NCBI GenBank assembly: GCA_026168455.1
Contig: CM047430.1
Coordinates: forward strand, 70,595,044-70,659,043
DNA from: Theocolax elegans
Lineage: Eukaryota > Arthropoda > Insecta > Hymenoptera > Cerocephalidae
Direction: 5' to 3'
DNA: 64,000 nt
Part shown: piece by piece, positions 24,391 to 39,057 of the stretch
How positions within the stretch are numbered: the first letter of the stretch is position 1
Layout of the letters: every line of letters starts with the position of its first letter
The notes under the pieces: generated by a model
Databases searched by the model: none
The model's input: only the letters and a program-made list of their open reading frames with translations
What the model was told of the DNA's origin: nothing
Program-made: the position numbers and the translations under genes

Positions 24391-25226
24391 AGAGACAAGA
24401 GAGAGACAAAGAAAAAAAGGTGACTTGGTGACGCGAGGTTTTGTTTTTACATTGTTTACGTCGACGTTACGGTGCTAAATAAATCGCTTCGAGATTTACT
24501 GTTTGTTACAGCCCATAAGGAATTTTAGGTACTCTAGACGTTATAGAGTTCGGAATTGTTTCTCGAGATTATTCCCATTGCAACAGTCGCCGAGTGTTTT
24601 GTTAGATTATATCGATACTAATTGAACGCGCGATTCACGATGGATTCAATTGAATTAAATTGAATAAACAATATACATTTATATAGGTTATTAATTTTAT
24701 ACGCGTGTATATGTATAGCACGTTGTAATTTTTGCCACGCCGATCGTCGCGTCTCGGTAACGCACATAAGATCGAACAGCATCGTAAACCGAAAGATTTC
24801 CCAACGTAAATCAAAATATTATTCCCACACACACACACACACACACGTGGTTGCAACCTATTTTCGCAAGCAAAACGACATGCCACTATATCAATCGAAA
24901 GATGTACGTACACACGCACGTACACGTATCGACAATGCAGCTATTACCCGATTTCAATTATTCTTACACTTCGAATGCAGGAAGTACTCGGATTGTCCTT
25001 AATTACCGATCGTTAAGTAATATTCCTGGAAAGTGGAACAGAAAGGAAGAAAGGAAAAAAAAAGATGCACCTAACATTATTCCATTAATTGTTTTTAATA
25101 GCTCGGACAATTTCCTTTGATAAAACTCCCGTAATCTCGAGATTGTATACCAATTTTCAATTTATCCGACTTGACATAATTGAAACGCTCCGTAATTTAT
25201 CAATGCGCATCGCGACGACAAAGATT

Positions 25227-25264
25227 ATATATACATATATATACATATATATACATATATATAC
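25227..25264. repeat. 10 bp tandem repeat (ATATATACAT)
   Basis: Nearly four head-to-tail copies of a 10 bp TA-rich unit, followed by CACGTGTATAC and a CA run. Confidence 0.85.
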
Positions 25265-26482
25265 ACGTGTATACATACAAATGCACACACACACACACCT
25301 GGTTTCCGATAAAATAAATCGACGATTCGCAGAGTCACGATACACTCGGTTTATCAATGTAACGACTGCCCGGTGAGTTTAATAAATCCTGGTCGTCGCG
25401 TCCTTAAAGATAAGGTCTTATCTATCAGTGAAAAATGAACAAACGATTAACCAAGCGAATCAGGCCAAATTCCATTTGATCCTCTCGTTAAATACCAATT
25501 TTAATGGCTCAATAAAAGCGCTACTGTTAAATTATGCCGATTTTAATGGAGGCAACTTTTCTTCGATACCGAAAACTAGTATTTTCAAACCAACTCGACG
25601 AATTTTACCTGTTGAACGGTATATGTTTTCCTGACGCGCTTCAATCTCTTCTAACGCGATTACTCGATCGATAACTTTAGTTTTATTTAACCTGTGTGGT
25701 ACACATACACATACACGTTATCTTTTATACGACAATTTTAAAATTTCTTTTTAGTTTCGGGAGTGTTGAAAATGTCAGTGAGTTTTATAGTTCGATTTCG
25801 AGTTTTATTCGTCGATATGTAATATTCTATTTATATATGTTTCTAATTTAATGTACCGTTACGAAGTTTCTAGTTTTAAATCGAGATTGATAATCATTTT
25901 TATACTCATTCGTCAATGAATAAATGGTACGCGATTAAAATATTTGTTAAATAAACTATTTCCGACTGTAGGCGATGAATATAAAATAATGTTTAACCAG
26001 TGACTGACATTTAATCGTATACTCGAAAATATACACATGTATCAATCCCATTAATCTCGATTAACGAGTACTAACGTGCGCGTAAATTACAATAACCATA
26101 ATACGAAAAAAAAGAGTTAGCGTACATACGACAATGTACGAAACTGTTGACACAACAGACACGTAAAATTGGCTGTAACAAAGGATTTGTCAGAGGAATT
26201 ATTTAAATCGGAAATCCCTACGTCGCAAATCCACTTACACATTGTTAATTCGTCGTCGGTTTCGCGACAAAGTTCGCTTTATACGGTTGAACGAGAAAAA
26301 GTGGGAGAGAGAGCGAGAGAGAGCGAGAAGATGCGTACGCGTTGTACTATATATATATATATACGTATACGAGGGGAGCAATATCACGATTTGTCAAGGG
26401 AATACGCGAGGTTTGTTTAATCATAAAACGCGATAAAGTGCGCACGCGTTTACGAGGCTATGAAAGCACCGATGGATGTATC

Positions 26483-26513
26483 GAGAGGGAGAGAGAGAGA
26501 GAGAGAGAGGGAG
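26483..26513. repeat. GA microsatellite
   Basis: GA dinucleotide run with G-rich edges, followed by AGAGGAGAAG-type purine repeats to about 26544. Confidence 0.9.
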
Positions 26514-26652
26514 TGAAGAGAGGAGAAGAGAAGAGAAGAGAAGAAAACATCATGGGAACCCGGTTAAGGGACGTGATTCAGCTCTCGGTGTATGAAGATT
26601 ACGACATTGTAAATGAGGATGAGAAGAGGCGAAAGAGGAAGTCGCACTGAAG

Positions 26653-26728
26653 GGGAGAAAGATTATGATCGGTTAACCCGTGAGTCAAGACCATAATACT
26701 TGACCCCTTACCGATCAAACTCTCTCCT
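26653..26728. other. Imperfect hairpin, small-RNA-precursor-like
   Basis: GATCGGT(T)AA at 26667-26676 pairs with TTACCGATC at 26708-26716 with one bulged T. GTCAAG at 26684-26689 pairs with CTTGAC at 26699-26704 around a 9 nt loop. GGAGA at 26654-26658 pairs with TCTCC at 26723-26727. An asymmetric internal loop (7 against 3 nt) separates the two inner stems. Length and bulges fit a microRNA precursor, but no known insect microRNA is recognised. Confidence 0.5.
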
Positions 26729-27068
26729 ATATCATACGTACATACATATTTATACATCCTATAGTTGTACTCGTCTCTTTCTCTCTCTCTCTCTTTATCT
26801 CTCTCTCTATATATACAGACACACACACGCGCGTTACAGATCATTAACAAGTCGATTGCCGCAGGACTGTCAAGTGCATTTCGACTTTCGCACGCAATTG
26901 TTACAACCCGCCACTTTATAACCCATTAATTGTCAACGCGTTCTTACGTCTACATGTATGAATACATACTGCTATCGGATGTGTATTTATTAAGCGATAG
27001 AGAAACTTGGTGTCTATCCTACCGTATACGCTATAAAAATTATAAATTTAAAGTGAAAAGAATAAAAA

Positions 27069-27088
27069 AGACCGTAAGGTTACGGTCT
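27069..27088. other. 20 nt near-palindrome
   Basis: AGACCGTAA at 27069-27077 and TTACGGTCT at 27080-27088 are exact complements separated by GG, flanked by A and T tracts. It resembles a bacterial intrinsic terminator, but that meaning does not apply in this genome. Confidence 0.6.
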
Positions 27089-27874
27089 ATTTTTGTTAAT
27101 AAAAGAAATACATTAAATTTAATTAAAGCCGAATGAGTTTTTGGTTGCGGGCAAGTTAAACGCCATCACATGTATATATATATATATGAAAAAATGGGGG
27201 GGAGGGATCTGGGGAAAGGTTAAAAGGAGTCCTCGTTAAATCCGAACAAAGCATGAGAAAGATGGTTGTAAGGAAACAACTGTCTAAGTAATAGGTGTAC
27301 GTGTTATTTACTCTTATATGTGTGTGTATATAAATATAAAAATGTACAGTAATACGTGGAAAATTGTACCGCGTCGAAAAGAGACATATCCGTCAGTAGG
27401 ATATATAAGATATGGTATATATATATATATACGCGAAGAAGGGTGAAAAATGATAATTGCGCGAGAAATAATAGAGAGAAAGAGAGGCGAGGGACTCGGT
27501 GTTATAGAAAGGTTCATGCGCTCTCTCGCAAAATACTCAAACCGATAGTATCGAGATCCTTTCTAGTCGATTGCTCTACGGGGAGACAGTTATGTGCATC
27601 GTCGGGTTGTCCGACACGTAAAATATAAAAAATAATAAGTAATGCCGCGCGCGAGTTTCACGAGTGCGCGACGCGCCTCGTGGCAAATAAGCGTTCCCCG
27701 ATATATCTGGGTAATGTACGAAAAATTATAAAAAAAAAAAATAAATGAAAATCCATTGAGTTTGTAGATCGGCGCATTGTTACACACCGCGAAAGTTTAC
27801 ACAGGGAAAATCGCTCGTTTTTGCAAGCGCACGTTCGATCGATTACTCTCTTGTTTAATCAACATCGGAGAGAC

Positions 27875-27914
27875 GGAGAGAGAGGGAGAGAGAGGGAGAG
27901 AGAGGGAGAGAGAG
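27875..27914. repeat. 10 bp minisatellite, four identical units
   Basis: Four perfect head-to-tail copies of GGAGAGAGAG. Confidence 0.95.
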
Positions 27915-28230
27915 CGATACCGATTGTCGCTATCTATATCTATATAAATATATATAACGTGCATAGGGGAATGGGGGATCGTAACACGGTTTACCGTTCG
28001 AGAGCGCGCGCGCTACGTTTAACATTTCTCGGAAAAGTGAGGATATATATATATATGTATATGTATATATGCCTACGAGGAGGAGGATATATATGCAACT
28101 TCCTTGTTGCTCTACGGGTAAATACAATGACGCAGCTACCGCGGGTGTGTTGCTGCTGCCCGCTCAATGATTAATAATACTCTGGGGGTATGAGCTGAAC
28201 GGTCACTCTAAGGATGAGACAACCCAGAGA

Positions 28231-30792
28231 GAGAGAAAGAGAGAACCGTCCTGGAATTAATGCCCCCGCGTCAGTTTAACTGCGCGACTTTCACCTCGCG
28301 ACTCTGATGTTCTCTTCCCCCTCCTTATTTGTCACGGCTTCAAACAGATCTTTATGATTCTCACGCACCCGCGCTATTTACTTGTAACTATACAACTCCG
28401 TTCCCTCCTTTTATTTTCTTTTTCCTTTTTATCTTCAACACTTGTTTAACGTATTATTTTTACTTTATTTTGGTAGACACATTAGTTACAGTGCATTGAC
28501 TCTCCATACTATAAAAATTAAGTAAGGTTTTTCCCCGCGTTGCTCCAAGTTTTTATTTTTCCAAAATTACATTTCAGGATGATAAGTATAAACGGCGGAA
28601 TATCATTCGTATATGTTTGCAAACGTTTTCGAGCAGTGTCCCTTTCGATTATAAATGATTCAGAACTAATATTCTCTAAAGTATGTAGTTATTGTTGTGT
28701 AAAATTTAAACTTTTATACTTTAAGCATGATCGTTACAATAATACTAATACAAATAATACACATTTTTTAAAAACATATCCCTAGTAGAATTGAAATCCA
28801 TTTAGTGAGCAGTACCAAGCCAGTTAAGCTAGAAATAGGCTAAAACTAGGTATATTTTTGGGGTTGCGATAAAACGCTTTTTTTAACCTTTCCTAGCTAC
28901 TTTATAGAATAATCTATAAATGTTAGGATTGAACTAAGTATTTTGAAGCTTGTGAAACTAGTTTCCGTAAGCAGGTTACCTGGCGCATTATAGGCTATGA
29001 ACAAGGCTGCAAAAATGTTTCGGATCAATTTGGTGATTAATTTATAAAAGTTAAAATATCTTGAAAATGAGTGTTTCTACGACGCAAACAATCGTCGGAC
29101 TCGATCGAAAATGGTAAAGGGGATCAAATTTCACAACATCCTTCGCATTTTGTTTAGAACATTACCCAGAAATGAATACTTTATTTTGCTCATTCCAATA
29201 AATGTGCGAGAAATGGGCGAAACAGCGTTTCATCGGGAGTCAATACCTAACCATTTTCGCTGTTCATTTATTAATTTTCCAGCTATTTCTTATATTCTGA
29301 ATTCTACTATAATTTTATTAAAATATCTGAATTAGATTTTAACTATGTACTTTTAAAATTTTATTATATAAATTAATTTTATAAAGGAGTATTGAGAATC
29401 AAAAATTGAATGTTTATTGTTATCGATTTACCTTTAAAGAAACTATTCTGATTATACAATATACTACCGAAAAAACTAATCTAATTTTGAGACAAAGATT
29501 TTGTTTGAATAGATTGTGTGTGTGTATGTGTGTGTATATATATATATATAAAATATACTCGAAATAATACGTATTACAGAAATGTAAAATGCTTTATATC
29601 CTGAAAAATCATCAATTATGAAAAAGATACCCTACAATGTTCAGCCAAATCCATTGAATATTATCCGAGTTATTTCACTATAACAAGATAACACATACAT
29701 TTTAGAAATACTTTTGTACGAGTGTTTGTAACTTACGTAAAAACTTTAAGATATATTGTTTTTTTCTTTTTTTCACGCACAAAATATAAGGAACTTCCGT
29801 GTAACAATCGCGCCTAAAAATAGTGTACTATATGTATTATCCTAAGTAATAATATCCGAGAATTGACGGCAAAGGAAAAGTTGATCACATAATTTTTACT
29901 TATACTTGTAGATATAATAATAAACGTAGTAAATTTAAAATAATTCTTTTGAATTCATTACGAGAATTTAATAATTCACACGACATTTATATTTTCTCCG
30001 TTAGTGTCTACGGCTAGCTATATAGCGCACATAAATTACTATTGTATAATTGGGTTTAAGTAACATATTGAAACTATTTCAAAACTATTTCAATTACATT
30101 TTCCCTGGTGGAACGCGCGTATTAAATGTTCCGTTTATCTTTTTTCTTTTAATTCTTTTCATTTTTTTTTCCTTCCCATACGTTCGTAATTATTTCTCGT
30201 ACAGATTTAACTTATGAGTTATAGACGTGAACTCTTTGTATTCGCGCATAAATGTTTTACGGTCGTACATAAACATTAGCTCGTTCGTATTATTTATTAT
30301 TTTTATCGTATTTACTTATAAATAAATTGTTATTTCTCGCTTCGGCCGTTCAGGTACAATTGGCCATCGATATATATATATATATATGTATACAATTATA
30401 CTCTGGTTTTTAACATATTATATTCTCATAGCATTTTTCGTACGCGTCGTATTAATTTATCTCTGCATCGGACTTTCTCAATGAGATTCTGCCAGTTTAA
30501 AATGATTTGGTTTTTTTTTAAATAAATAAAGTGTACATAAACTATAGATATAGATACGCAACAATGCGTGTCGGTGAGTATAACATTATTATCGAGTTAT
30601 CTCTCTCCACTTGGCACACCTTATTTTCATCTGCTCGACATTGACGCTTAAATTAATTATTGTCCATCGCGACGGAAAAAAAGAAGAGTATACCGTTTGT
30701 TTATTCGTTATAGAAAACATAATGTCTGAATGTATTCTGTGTATATATATATCTATAAGTGTGCGAATTGCAGAGTGACGAGTCGGAAAAGG

Positions 30793-30826
<34 letters not shown>

Positions 30827-33800
30827 CCAGCCCTGATTCTGTCGCAATAAGCGCAATGAACGTCGCTTAGAAATCACTTCTCGGAAGGCTACCTCTCTTT
30901 CTCTCCTTCTTTCTATTTTTCTTGGTTTCTCTCTTCAAGACCTAATTAGCTCTATTGACAAGTTGAAAAGCGAACGCCTCTCGGAGACCTTACTCGTTCC
31001 TTCCTGAGCAGGTGAAAATTGATCCTACTTAGACTCGACTTTGATCATCCTTCCGTATATGTATAGATTTGCAAACTCGATACTTGTACTTCTGTCAATT
31101 TGCATCCGTCTAATTATTTGATTAATCGCTTCATTCGAATTTGTTCCGTCTATACAGAAAATTATGGTTCATTTGTAATGGCAAGTATTAATTAATGTTT
31201 CACGAATGTTTTACATTCTCGCAGTTTTTTTTATCTTATTTTTCAAGTATTTTCGTTTAAGCGGGTAAGCGGAAATGAAGATTTATTACGAATAAGGTAA
31301 GTAACTGACGAATTAACTTTATACACGAAGAGAAAAGTCTATATACTAATTTCTAATATGTACCTAAATACGTTGCATAAAAATTGTAATGCCTATAGTC
31401 GAAATTCTAAAATAAAACAGCACTCGCTTGACAAAAATATACTTACCGTATAGCAGTTCAATCTTTATTTCGCACTTTTTACATAATAAATTATAGATAA
31501 TAAAAATTATTTGGTATACACCTGCAGCATTTTACCATTGAAATAATTCGCGTAACTTTTGTTCATTTTTTCATTCTGTTCATCAACTTATACAAATAAG
31601 TACGTAATCAAAAAAATAATATTTATATAGATTCTTTCCAATTTTTCATTGTGTTCCAATTTGAAACCCAAAAAAATTTATTTACGAATATAAACCTGAG
31701 TTAAAAATATCGCACGATTTTACACAATGTCAAAAGACCATTGTTGAAATTCCACCAAAAATGTCTATTATTTACCGATGTTCTTACACTTTCGAATAAT
31801 TACGTTATTAAAAATATCTTATAAGCAAATAATTTGACTAATCTTAGATTCATTTTCTAAGATATTAAAAGCTCTATTTTGTATTCTATATACCGAAGGT
31901 ACGCGGAAACGCGAATGTCTCGTGATGTAACGCATCATACCTATAGCATAAAAATTATGTAAAAACTTTAAAATACATATAACTCAAGAAAATATGTAAT
32001 CTCAGTTGTTCTATTGTATGTTTTAATTATTATCGACAGCCAGATGATATTTCGAAATAATTAAAATTTTAATTTCCGTCTTAACCTCGATTCTCGGCTC
32101 TTATGGTATATAAAATGCATTCAACAAAAGAATTGGGAAGAATCTCTCATCAAAATAAATGATAACTCAAGTAAATAGATTTTATCTTCATTCGGCATAT
32201 CAAACCGTTTGAACAAAGACTCCATCGAAAATCATCGTTTGCAGAGAGAACGCGGTTGAGAGTGTCTGCACCTTGCCTGGATTTCCTTGCGAAAAATGCT
32301 AACCCACTCTACGTGCGATTATATTATATGCCACAGGATCTCGTGGACGTAAATATTTTTTATTATTCGGAAAGCGTTTCATTCAAGCCACACGAACTCT
32401 CGCAGTTGGGAAAAACACTTTGTAGGTTGAAATGAAATATGATCGTGTCAAAAGCTTACTTAACGCAATAAACCGCCGATCGGCATAAATTTTATTCGAG
32501 TTAATAAAATATTTTATAGCTACGGGTGCTCACCTCCTTTTTTATATTTTCGGCTATCGTTGTATATACACGTACTATATATATAAAACGATACATTCCA
32601 CGTTTATATAGGCTACTCGATTTCGAAGATTGAATACTGAAGAATATCTTAGATCGATTCTTGCATCGGCATCGTACTTTATATTTTATATTTATAGACG
32701 AAATTTTGTTTTTAATTTGTAATGCTCTTTAATAATATACGCGTTGGTTTTTTTCAACGGAACTTATGAACATACATACGTAAGTATTGTAAAGAAAAAA
32801 AACAAAACAAACTATTCTCAGAGCTGAAATATTTAAATGCTACAACGGGATAATCTATTCTTTTGTGGTAAAAGGATCGAGTTACGTATTTTTAATTAAA
32901 GAAACAAAAAAATCCAATTCTTTTGATAAGCGAAGTTAAATTCTCACAGGTGTATGCGCGCAACGATATAACTTATCTGAAAACGAATCTCGTTAAACTG
33001 CATGTATTCCAATGAAATATAAGCAACTTGTAAATTGTATCAAAAGAGATATCCAAGATATAACTGGAAGATGTTCTGAAAAGGAATGTGAAGCTGGCGA
33101 ACAATAAGTATAAATTAAAAAAGAAAAACAAAACAAATTCCTCGCGTGTATTTGTTTACAATAACGTCTACGATAACTTTCGATTAATTCATCCATTAAA
33201 CGGAGGACAATTTATTAATATGTGCGCGGTATCTCGCGTGAACGGTAATGGCCAATTTAACGTAAAAGATAACGAAAAAAAAAGATACAAAATTAAATTC
33301 TAAAGATGAAGACCGCTTGAACGTCTCTTATATACAATCAAAGGAAACAAGGCGAGAAGCGTCCTACGTATCACCCATATAAATAACCAGGTAAGTAAGT
33401 TTCACCCCCAATAAGAACCGAATCTGTGGAACAAATCGCTAACGAACCTGTCGCCTATGTTCGCGCAGACGTGTATGTTTATATACACATGTACACACAT
33501 CGACACGTGTAATAAATATTTCAAAGGCATCCTTTTAGATTTTCACCTATAAACGTTTTTGTCCCACCCTGTAAAGAGGTCAGGCTAGCGTAGGCGAATG
33601 AAAATCCTAGTCTAAGCGAGAGCACACACATAAGATCGGAAAGTGTCCGCGTCTCGAGTCTCGCAACTGATTCCTCGTAATGTACACCCACTGTTATAGG
33701 TCCCACTCTGCGTGACCTTTTCTCTTTGCCCACTTACACGTACATACACACTCACCCAGGCACGCATGTACGTATGTACATAGGTATATACGAGCGCATA

Positions 33801-36800
33801 ATATCGTAGACTCCAGAGAGAGAGTATAACTAACGGACAAGATGCTTCGACACCGAATACTTGCACTCAAGTTCAGGGAGAGCACACACACGTATATCTA
33901 TATATACCTATACATATGTTTTATTCTCTTTCGGTCGACTATATTCTCCTTCGTTTTCGACGTCACGCCTAACGTTTTCTCTTTATACCCGCGCAAGAAC
34001 GGTATATAATACACAACGAGTTTTAAGGAAGCGAGCTTGCTTTATCGAGCATCTAACCAACACCCTGGGAAGATTAGATAGAATAGATACAAATAGTTAA
34101 ATTTCGCTGTGTTTCGAGTAGTATGACGGTTTTTTGTTTGTTGCTCCTTTCCTCCGACTTTAGTTTCGAGACGCACTCGCATCTTGAGAGCTCATGGGAA
34201 TTTTGAGGGAAGCGCCGTGGAATCGAGTACTTACTTTACAAAAATTGGTGATTATATAAATTATTGTAAATGGAAGCTAACATTTCGTCTGTCGTTCAAC
34301 GTGTTAAATCGGGGTGTTTCTTGTTTAATTAACAATTAATTTCATATATTTTATTACCTGTAACGATCAATATTTCATTTTAAAAGAAACGTAGATTTAT
34401 ATATATGTTTTAATCTCTATATATAGTAATGTGGGATAGGGCGACTTCACCAGCCAATGAACGAATATATACGAATTTTCAATTTCTCAAAAGTTATGCG
34501 TACATGATGTAAAACAGTACTGGAAGGCTAAAACTTGCATAATATTATTTCTAACATTAACTGAAAAATATAGCGAATGAATAACCGAAACCAATAAACG
34601 AAGCAGCATTCAAATTATACTGAGATTATCGTAATCTCATATTTTTCCTAAGTCTTGTACACGTTCGTTCATTGATATAAATATTTCTTAATAAACTTAC
34701 ATTTTCACGGTTACATATTTTTCATCCATCTATTTCAATTTTTCTGCGAAACCATGAAATTGTGCAGTATTTTAATATAATTTCTTAGGTGTCAAACAGC
34801 TTACCTCTTCCAATCGAACAAAATTCCCATCGCCACACTTATATAATGAGCAGCTTTGTATAGCTTAGATGCTGTGTATTATATATATAAGCTCATATAT
34901 CAAAGAATATTATTTTACTTTATAATTATTTTACTTTAGTCTCTACATCTTATCTCAGCTTTCTTGAGTATGTTTATCTGCAGTTGATTTTTCGGAAATA
35001 AAACTATTTAATACCTGATGTAACGATCATTGTATTACTTGACGTTTTCTCGACTTAAACAATGCTAAGCTAGTTAACTATTAGTTATTTTTGTTTTTCT
35101 AATTCACAATTTTTGTGCTATTTTACGTTTAGTAAAGATAACAGTTGAAGATTTATTTCAATTGTACCAGACTTCACTTGGTAATAGTTTTAAAGTTCAT
35201 TGTAACTCTATCTCACTGATGTCATGGCATACATTTTTAATATTACTATTACAAAATAAGCACTAAAAAGACGAATCCTTAGTAAAAACGTGAGTGAAAC
35301 AGTTGAGGTAACCTTTTTGGCGAAAATTCTATCGGTTTGTGCTTTTACCACGTGAACTCATATACAAACTAATCTACTAATTTTTGCGCTTTGTTATTAC
35401 TATATATATATTTTGTTGAATGTTAAATAACTTTTTGATTAATTATAAAAAAACAACTTCATTTTTGTAATTAATAATCTAACATTTATCCTAATAAAAT
35501 TTAAACAGTTTTTTAGATCAAAGCTAACAATTTCATTTATAAAAAATGGTTAGTAATATAATCTATGAAATAGGTGTTTTTAATTTCAAACCATAAAAAC
35601 GAGTAACTATGTAGTATAGTTATTGTTATTATATTATATGTAATTTTGTAATGTTTATACCTATTACTATTAATTTCATTTATAGTTTTATTATTTTTTA
35701 CTGTAGAATTGTATAAAGAATGTTTGAATCAATCGAAATTACTAAAATACAATTGTAAATTTATGAGACACAGACAGTTTTTAAAATTTTGTTGAATTGA
35801 AAGTAGTTGCCGATACGAATTGAGATTCGTAATCTTTCATTATTCAAGTATTATAAAACATGTAAGAAAAAATATTTGTATTGCTTACTTGAATATAATA
35901 GTCGACCGTATTTCAGGAGTATTTCGATTTATCATCATTGTCCAAGAATTTTCATACTGTCATTAAACTTATTTTAGTTGAATTTTTCGAGTGAGCTGTA
36001 GTATACCTGGATCAAATTTATGTATATTATAATATTTGAAGCAGTGAACAATATTTAATTTTAAAGAAGCATTGAATCTTCGAACACACGAGGATTGTTC
36101 ATCTATACGGTATGACATCGGGCAGGGTTAATGACAAAAAAAATAGTTTTGTCAAAGTGCTAAAACAAAATTGTGAATTCAAGTACATAGAAACGAAATC
36201 AAGCCGGTGTAAAAGAATTCGTTGAAAAAAAAAGGAAATTCAAGTGAAAATTATGAAGAAGTAATGTACAACAATTGTTGTATACACAAGATAGGATTTC
36301 CTCTCATAATGGACTTATTGGCAGATTTACGTTTTCGAGTCAGTGTACCTTGGTAATCCAGTACTCGTTGGCCGCAGACAAGACCGCAGACTCTTAAAAA
36401 CATAAAAAAAAAGCAGATAACGAGTGTTTTTCTGGTACTTCACCGACATCAGATTACAAACGAGAATCGGATGGACATTGCTCTCTTGTACACACAGAAA
36501 GACGCAACTTTTGTTTGACGAATATATAGAGGTATACGTATATACATATATATGGTATACAAATATAACCAAGATGAAAGACGCATGCACGTATATACAA
36601 TAATCTTCTTTAATCGTGTCTCTTTATATCATTACGTAATCGTGCAAATTTACATTGATGCATTGTACGTATTAATCGTTAATTGGTCGGCACCGTCTAA
36701 TTTGCGTTAATTGCACATCGACCCGTTTCCTTCCTCGGTTTGTGTATAATGATCGATCTCTACACGATATTAACTAGGAGTGTGTACACATGCATTTGTA

Positions 36801-37679
36801 TATATATGTACATACGTCCTCACATCGAGGTGCACTTTCTTTTCTTATACATAGGGTTGCTTAATCTTCACGATTGTCTATGTAAATCACGCGTTTCCCG
36901 TCATCCTTTTTTTTTATCGTTGAAATTTATTAGGGCATAATTTTGTTAGTATCATTTATCTTTAATTCGTTATTTTTAACCACCGGTGACATAATGAACG
37001 TAAGGTATAGGGAATTAAACGAGGTTACGAGATTACACGGTATTAGTATAACAACGATAATAATTCAATTGAATGAAAAATAAACGACTCGAATGACCAT
37101 AATGAAACAGTCCATTAGCTTGATAAATTTGCCTTTAAACTTTAGCGCAACGAGTTTTCGTCAAAGCCCGTCAATAACACTCTATTGACATATAATACAC
37201 CGTGAGAAACCCATTATCATCCAATCGTGTAAAACATAATGTACACACACACACACACACACGTGTATACATGTTATATTACATATCCCATTGAAACAAT
37301 TTTTCCGACAAGCGAAATAACAGTTATAATTAAAATATTTGTCGATAGGTTGAAAACTATCGGTACAATATATAATAATGGATTTAAGAAAGAACGAAAA
37401 ACGGCCTTTCTATTACAAAGTAACTTAAACTTTCCCACCCGTAACGGCCGTAACAGGTTGAACGATCGTGTTTGAAGTAATGTACGAAAATCGGTATCGA
37501 CTATTCATACCGATAGGGAAAGAGAGAGAGAGAGGTTGAGGGGGGGGGGGAGGAGAGGAGGAAAGAGATAGAGAAGGAGATCGTATGAAAAATCGTCATC
37601 GACAAGTAACAACGTCACGAGTTCGTTTATATTATCGAGAAATAATTATATCGAATTGGCACGTATCATGACCCTATAC

Positions 37680-37682
<3 letters not shown>
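28231..37682. other. Long AT-rich non-coding stretch
   Basis: No gene supported in about 9.4 kb. Short repeats: TA runs at about 29537-29551, 30368-30387 and 30797-30822; a CA run at about 37241-37262. A small hairpin, TGAGATTA/TAATCTCA, lies at 34621-34639. 33300-34220 is CpG-richer; 34220-36300 is strongly AT-rich. 28790-29060 is a patch of different texture that may be an old repeat, but it has no partner in this window. Confidence 0.6.

Positions 37683-37717
<35 letters not shown>
37683..37717. repeat. TG dinucleotide microsatellite
   Basis: About 17 TG units. Confidence 0.95.
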
Positions 37718-37718
<1 letters not shown>

Positions 37719-39021
37719 GTATAGACATACACACGAGTTATTAAACGTTAATTGGCTTTGCCTATCCCATCTCCTCGTTTTTCTTTTTAATTTTTTTCTG
37801 CCCCTTCTTCCTTATATCTGCGAGGCTCGTCCCGACCTACATTTCGATGAGAATTTCATTTATTCGAGCGAGGCACGCGAAACCTCGAACGCATCGGTTG
37901 CGTGTTAGTTTTCTTCCTCGTTCTTCGAGAACCGTTTGGAATCTTTATCTCTCTTTCTTCCTCGCTTGATAGAAAACGTATTTTTCAGGTTAAAAAGATT
38001 AATCGACTTAATGGAATTACCATAATACCTTTTCACAATTCTTGTATGTACGTGTTTGTTTATGCATGTATGCCTTTCCAATTCATTTGCCACTTTGTTG
38101 TTATCGTTGTTTGCATTTCTAAACACACGCGGTGTGGTCGTTTTGTATAGTTTTTACGGGTGATACAATATTATTTTAATGGCTTCGTAACTACTGTGCT
38201 ACGACGATTATAATTTTTAAGCATTCGATAATGTATTATTTAATTTCCACGGAATTCTTACAGCGATCAAGCGGAATTTTTGCGACCAATGAATATATTA
38301 ACAATTAATTTACCGTGTATGCTTTTTTTTATACGTAATATTTTGTTTTACGGAAACAGTGTCTTCAATAATAAAATCAAATCATGGACTGAGAAAATCC
38401 AGAAACTAACTACAATTAATGATAAATATTAAACGGATCAAATCTACTAAAAAATTATAAATTTTCGTTGAAAGTTTAATAGATTTTCTAAAAACTTTTC
38501 GGATTTTAACACTGCGTAATTTCATTATTAAAGATTGTCGCAATTTTTAATTGTATACGTATATTTCTCGATTTATATATTAGTCGGAATTATTGATTTC
38601 AGTGCATAAAAGTATTTATATATTGTATATCGCAACAACGTAAATCGGCAATGCAAACTTTATAAACTCACCTATCCATCTGCAAGAGAGTACGAAAAAA
38701 GAATCCCCTATACGACTATATACTTAAACCAACAGGTTGCTCAAAGAAAAATGATACATAAGATGTAACACAATCCTAGGTGTATATATATACTTAAACA
38801 AATCTCATCAAATCGTTGACGCTCGCTAAATCAAGTATATAAACACGCGCTTGGGAAAGCCGCAATAAAATCGATGCGCCGCAATTAAAAATGAAAAAAA
38901 GAACATTCGCGAAATAAGCAATTTGATATTGTTCACTATACGAAGTACCAACGATCTGAAAGTTTCGAACTTCGAGGTGTGTGTAGATATATATATGTAT
39001 ATAACGGAGAAGAAGTACACG

Positions 39022-39057
<36 letters not shown>

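Larger units (their letters stand above)
24389..28230. other. Microsatellite-dense non-coding region
   Basis: Contains CA (about 24831-24846), TA/TACA, GA and CT runs, several listed separately, set in moderately CpG-rich DNA. Open frames here are translations of these repeats (strings of Arg-Glu, Tyr-Ile or Ser-Leu) and are not called. Dense GA/CT repeats are common near insect promoters, but I see no convincing core promoter. Confidence 0.6.

Noticed and set aside
27069..27095. Stem-loop followed by T-rich sequence, like a bacterial intrinsic terminator
   Set aside because: All the context is animal nuclear DNA, where this signal has no such role.
25227..27914. Short regular repeats as a CRISPR array
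   Set aside because: Units are 10 bp and contiguous without spacers; they are mini/microsatellites.
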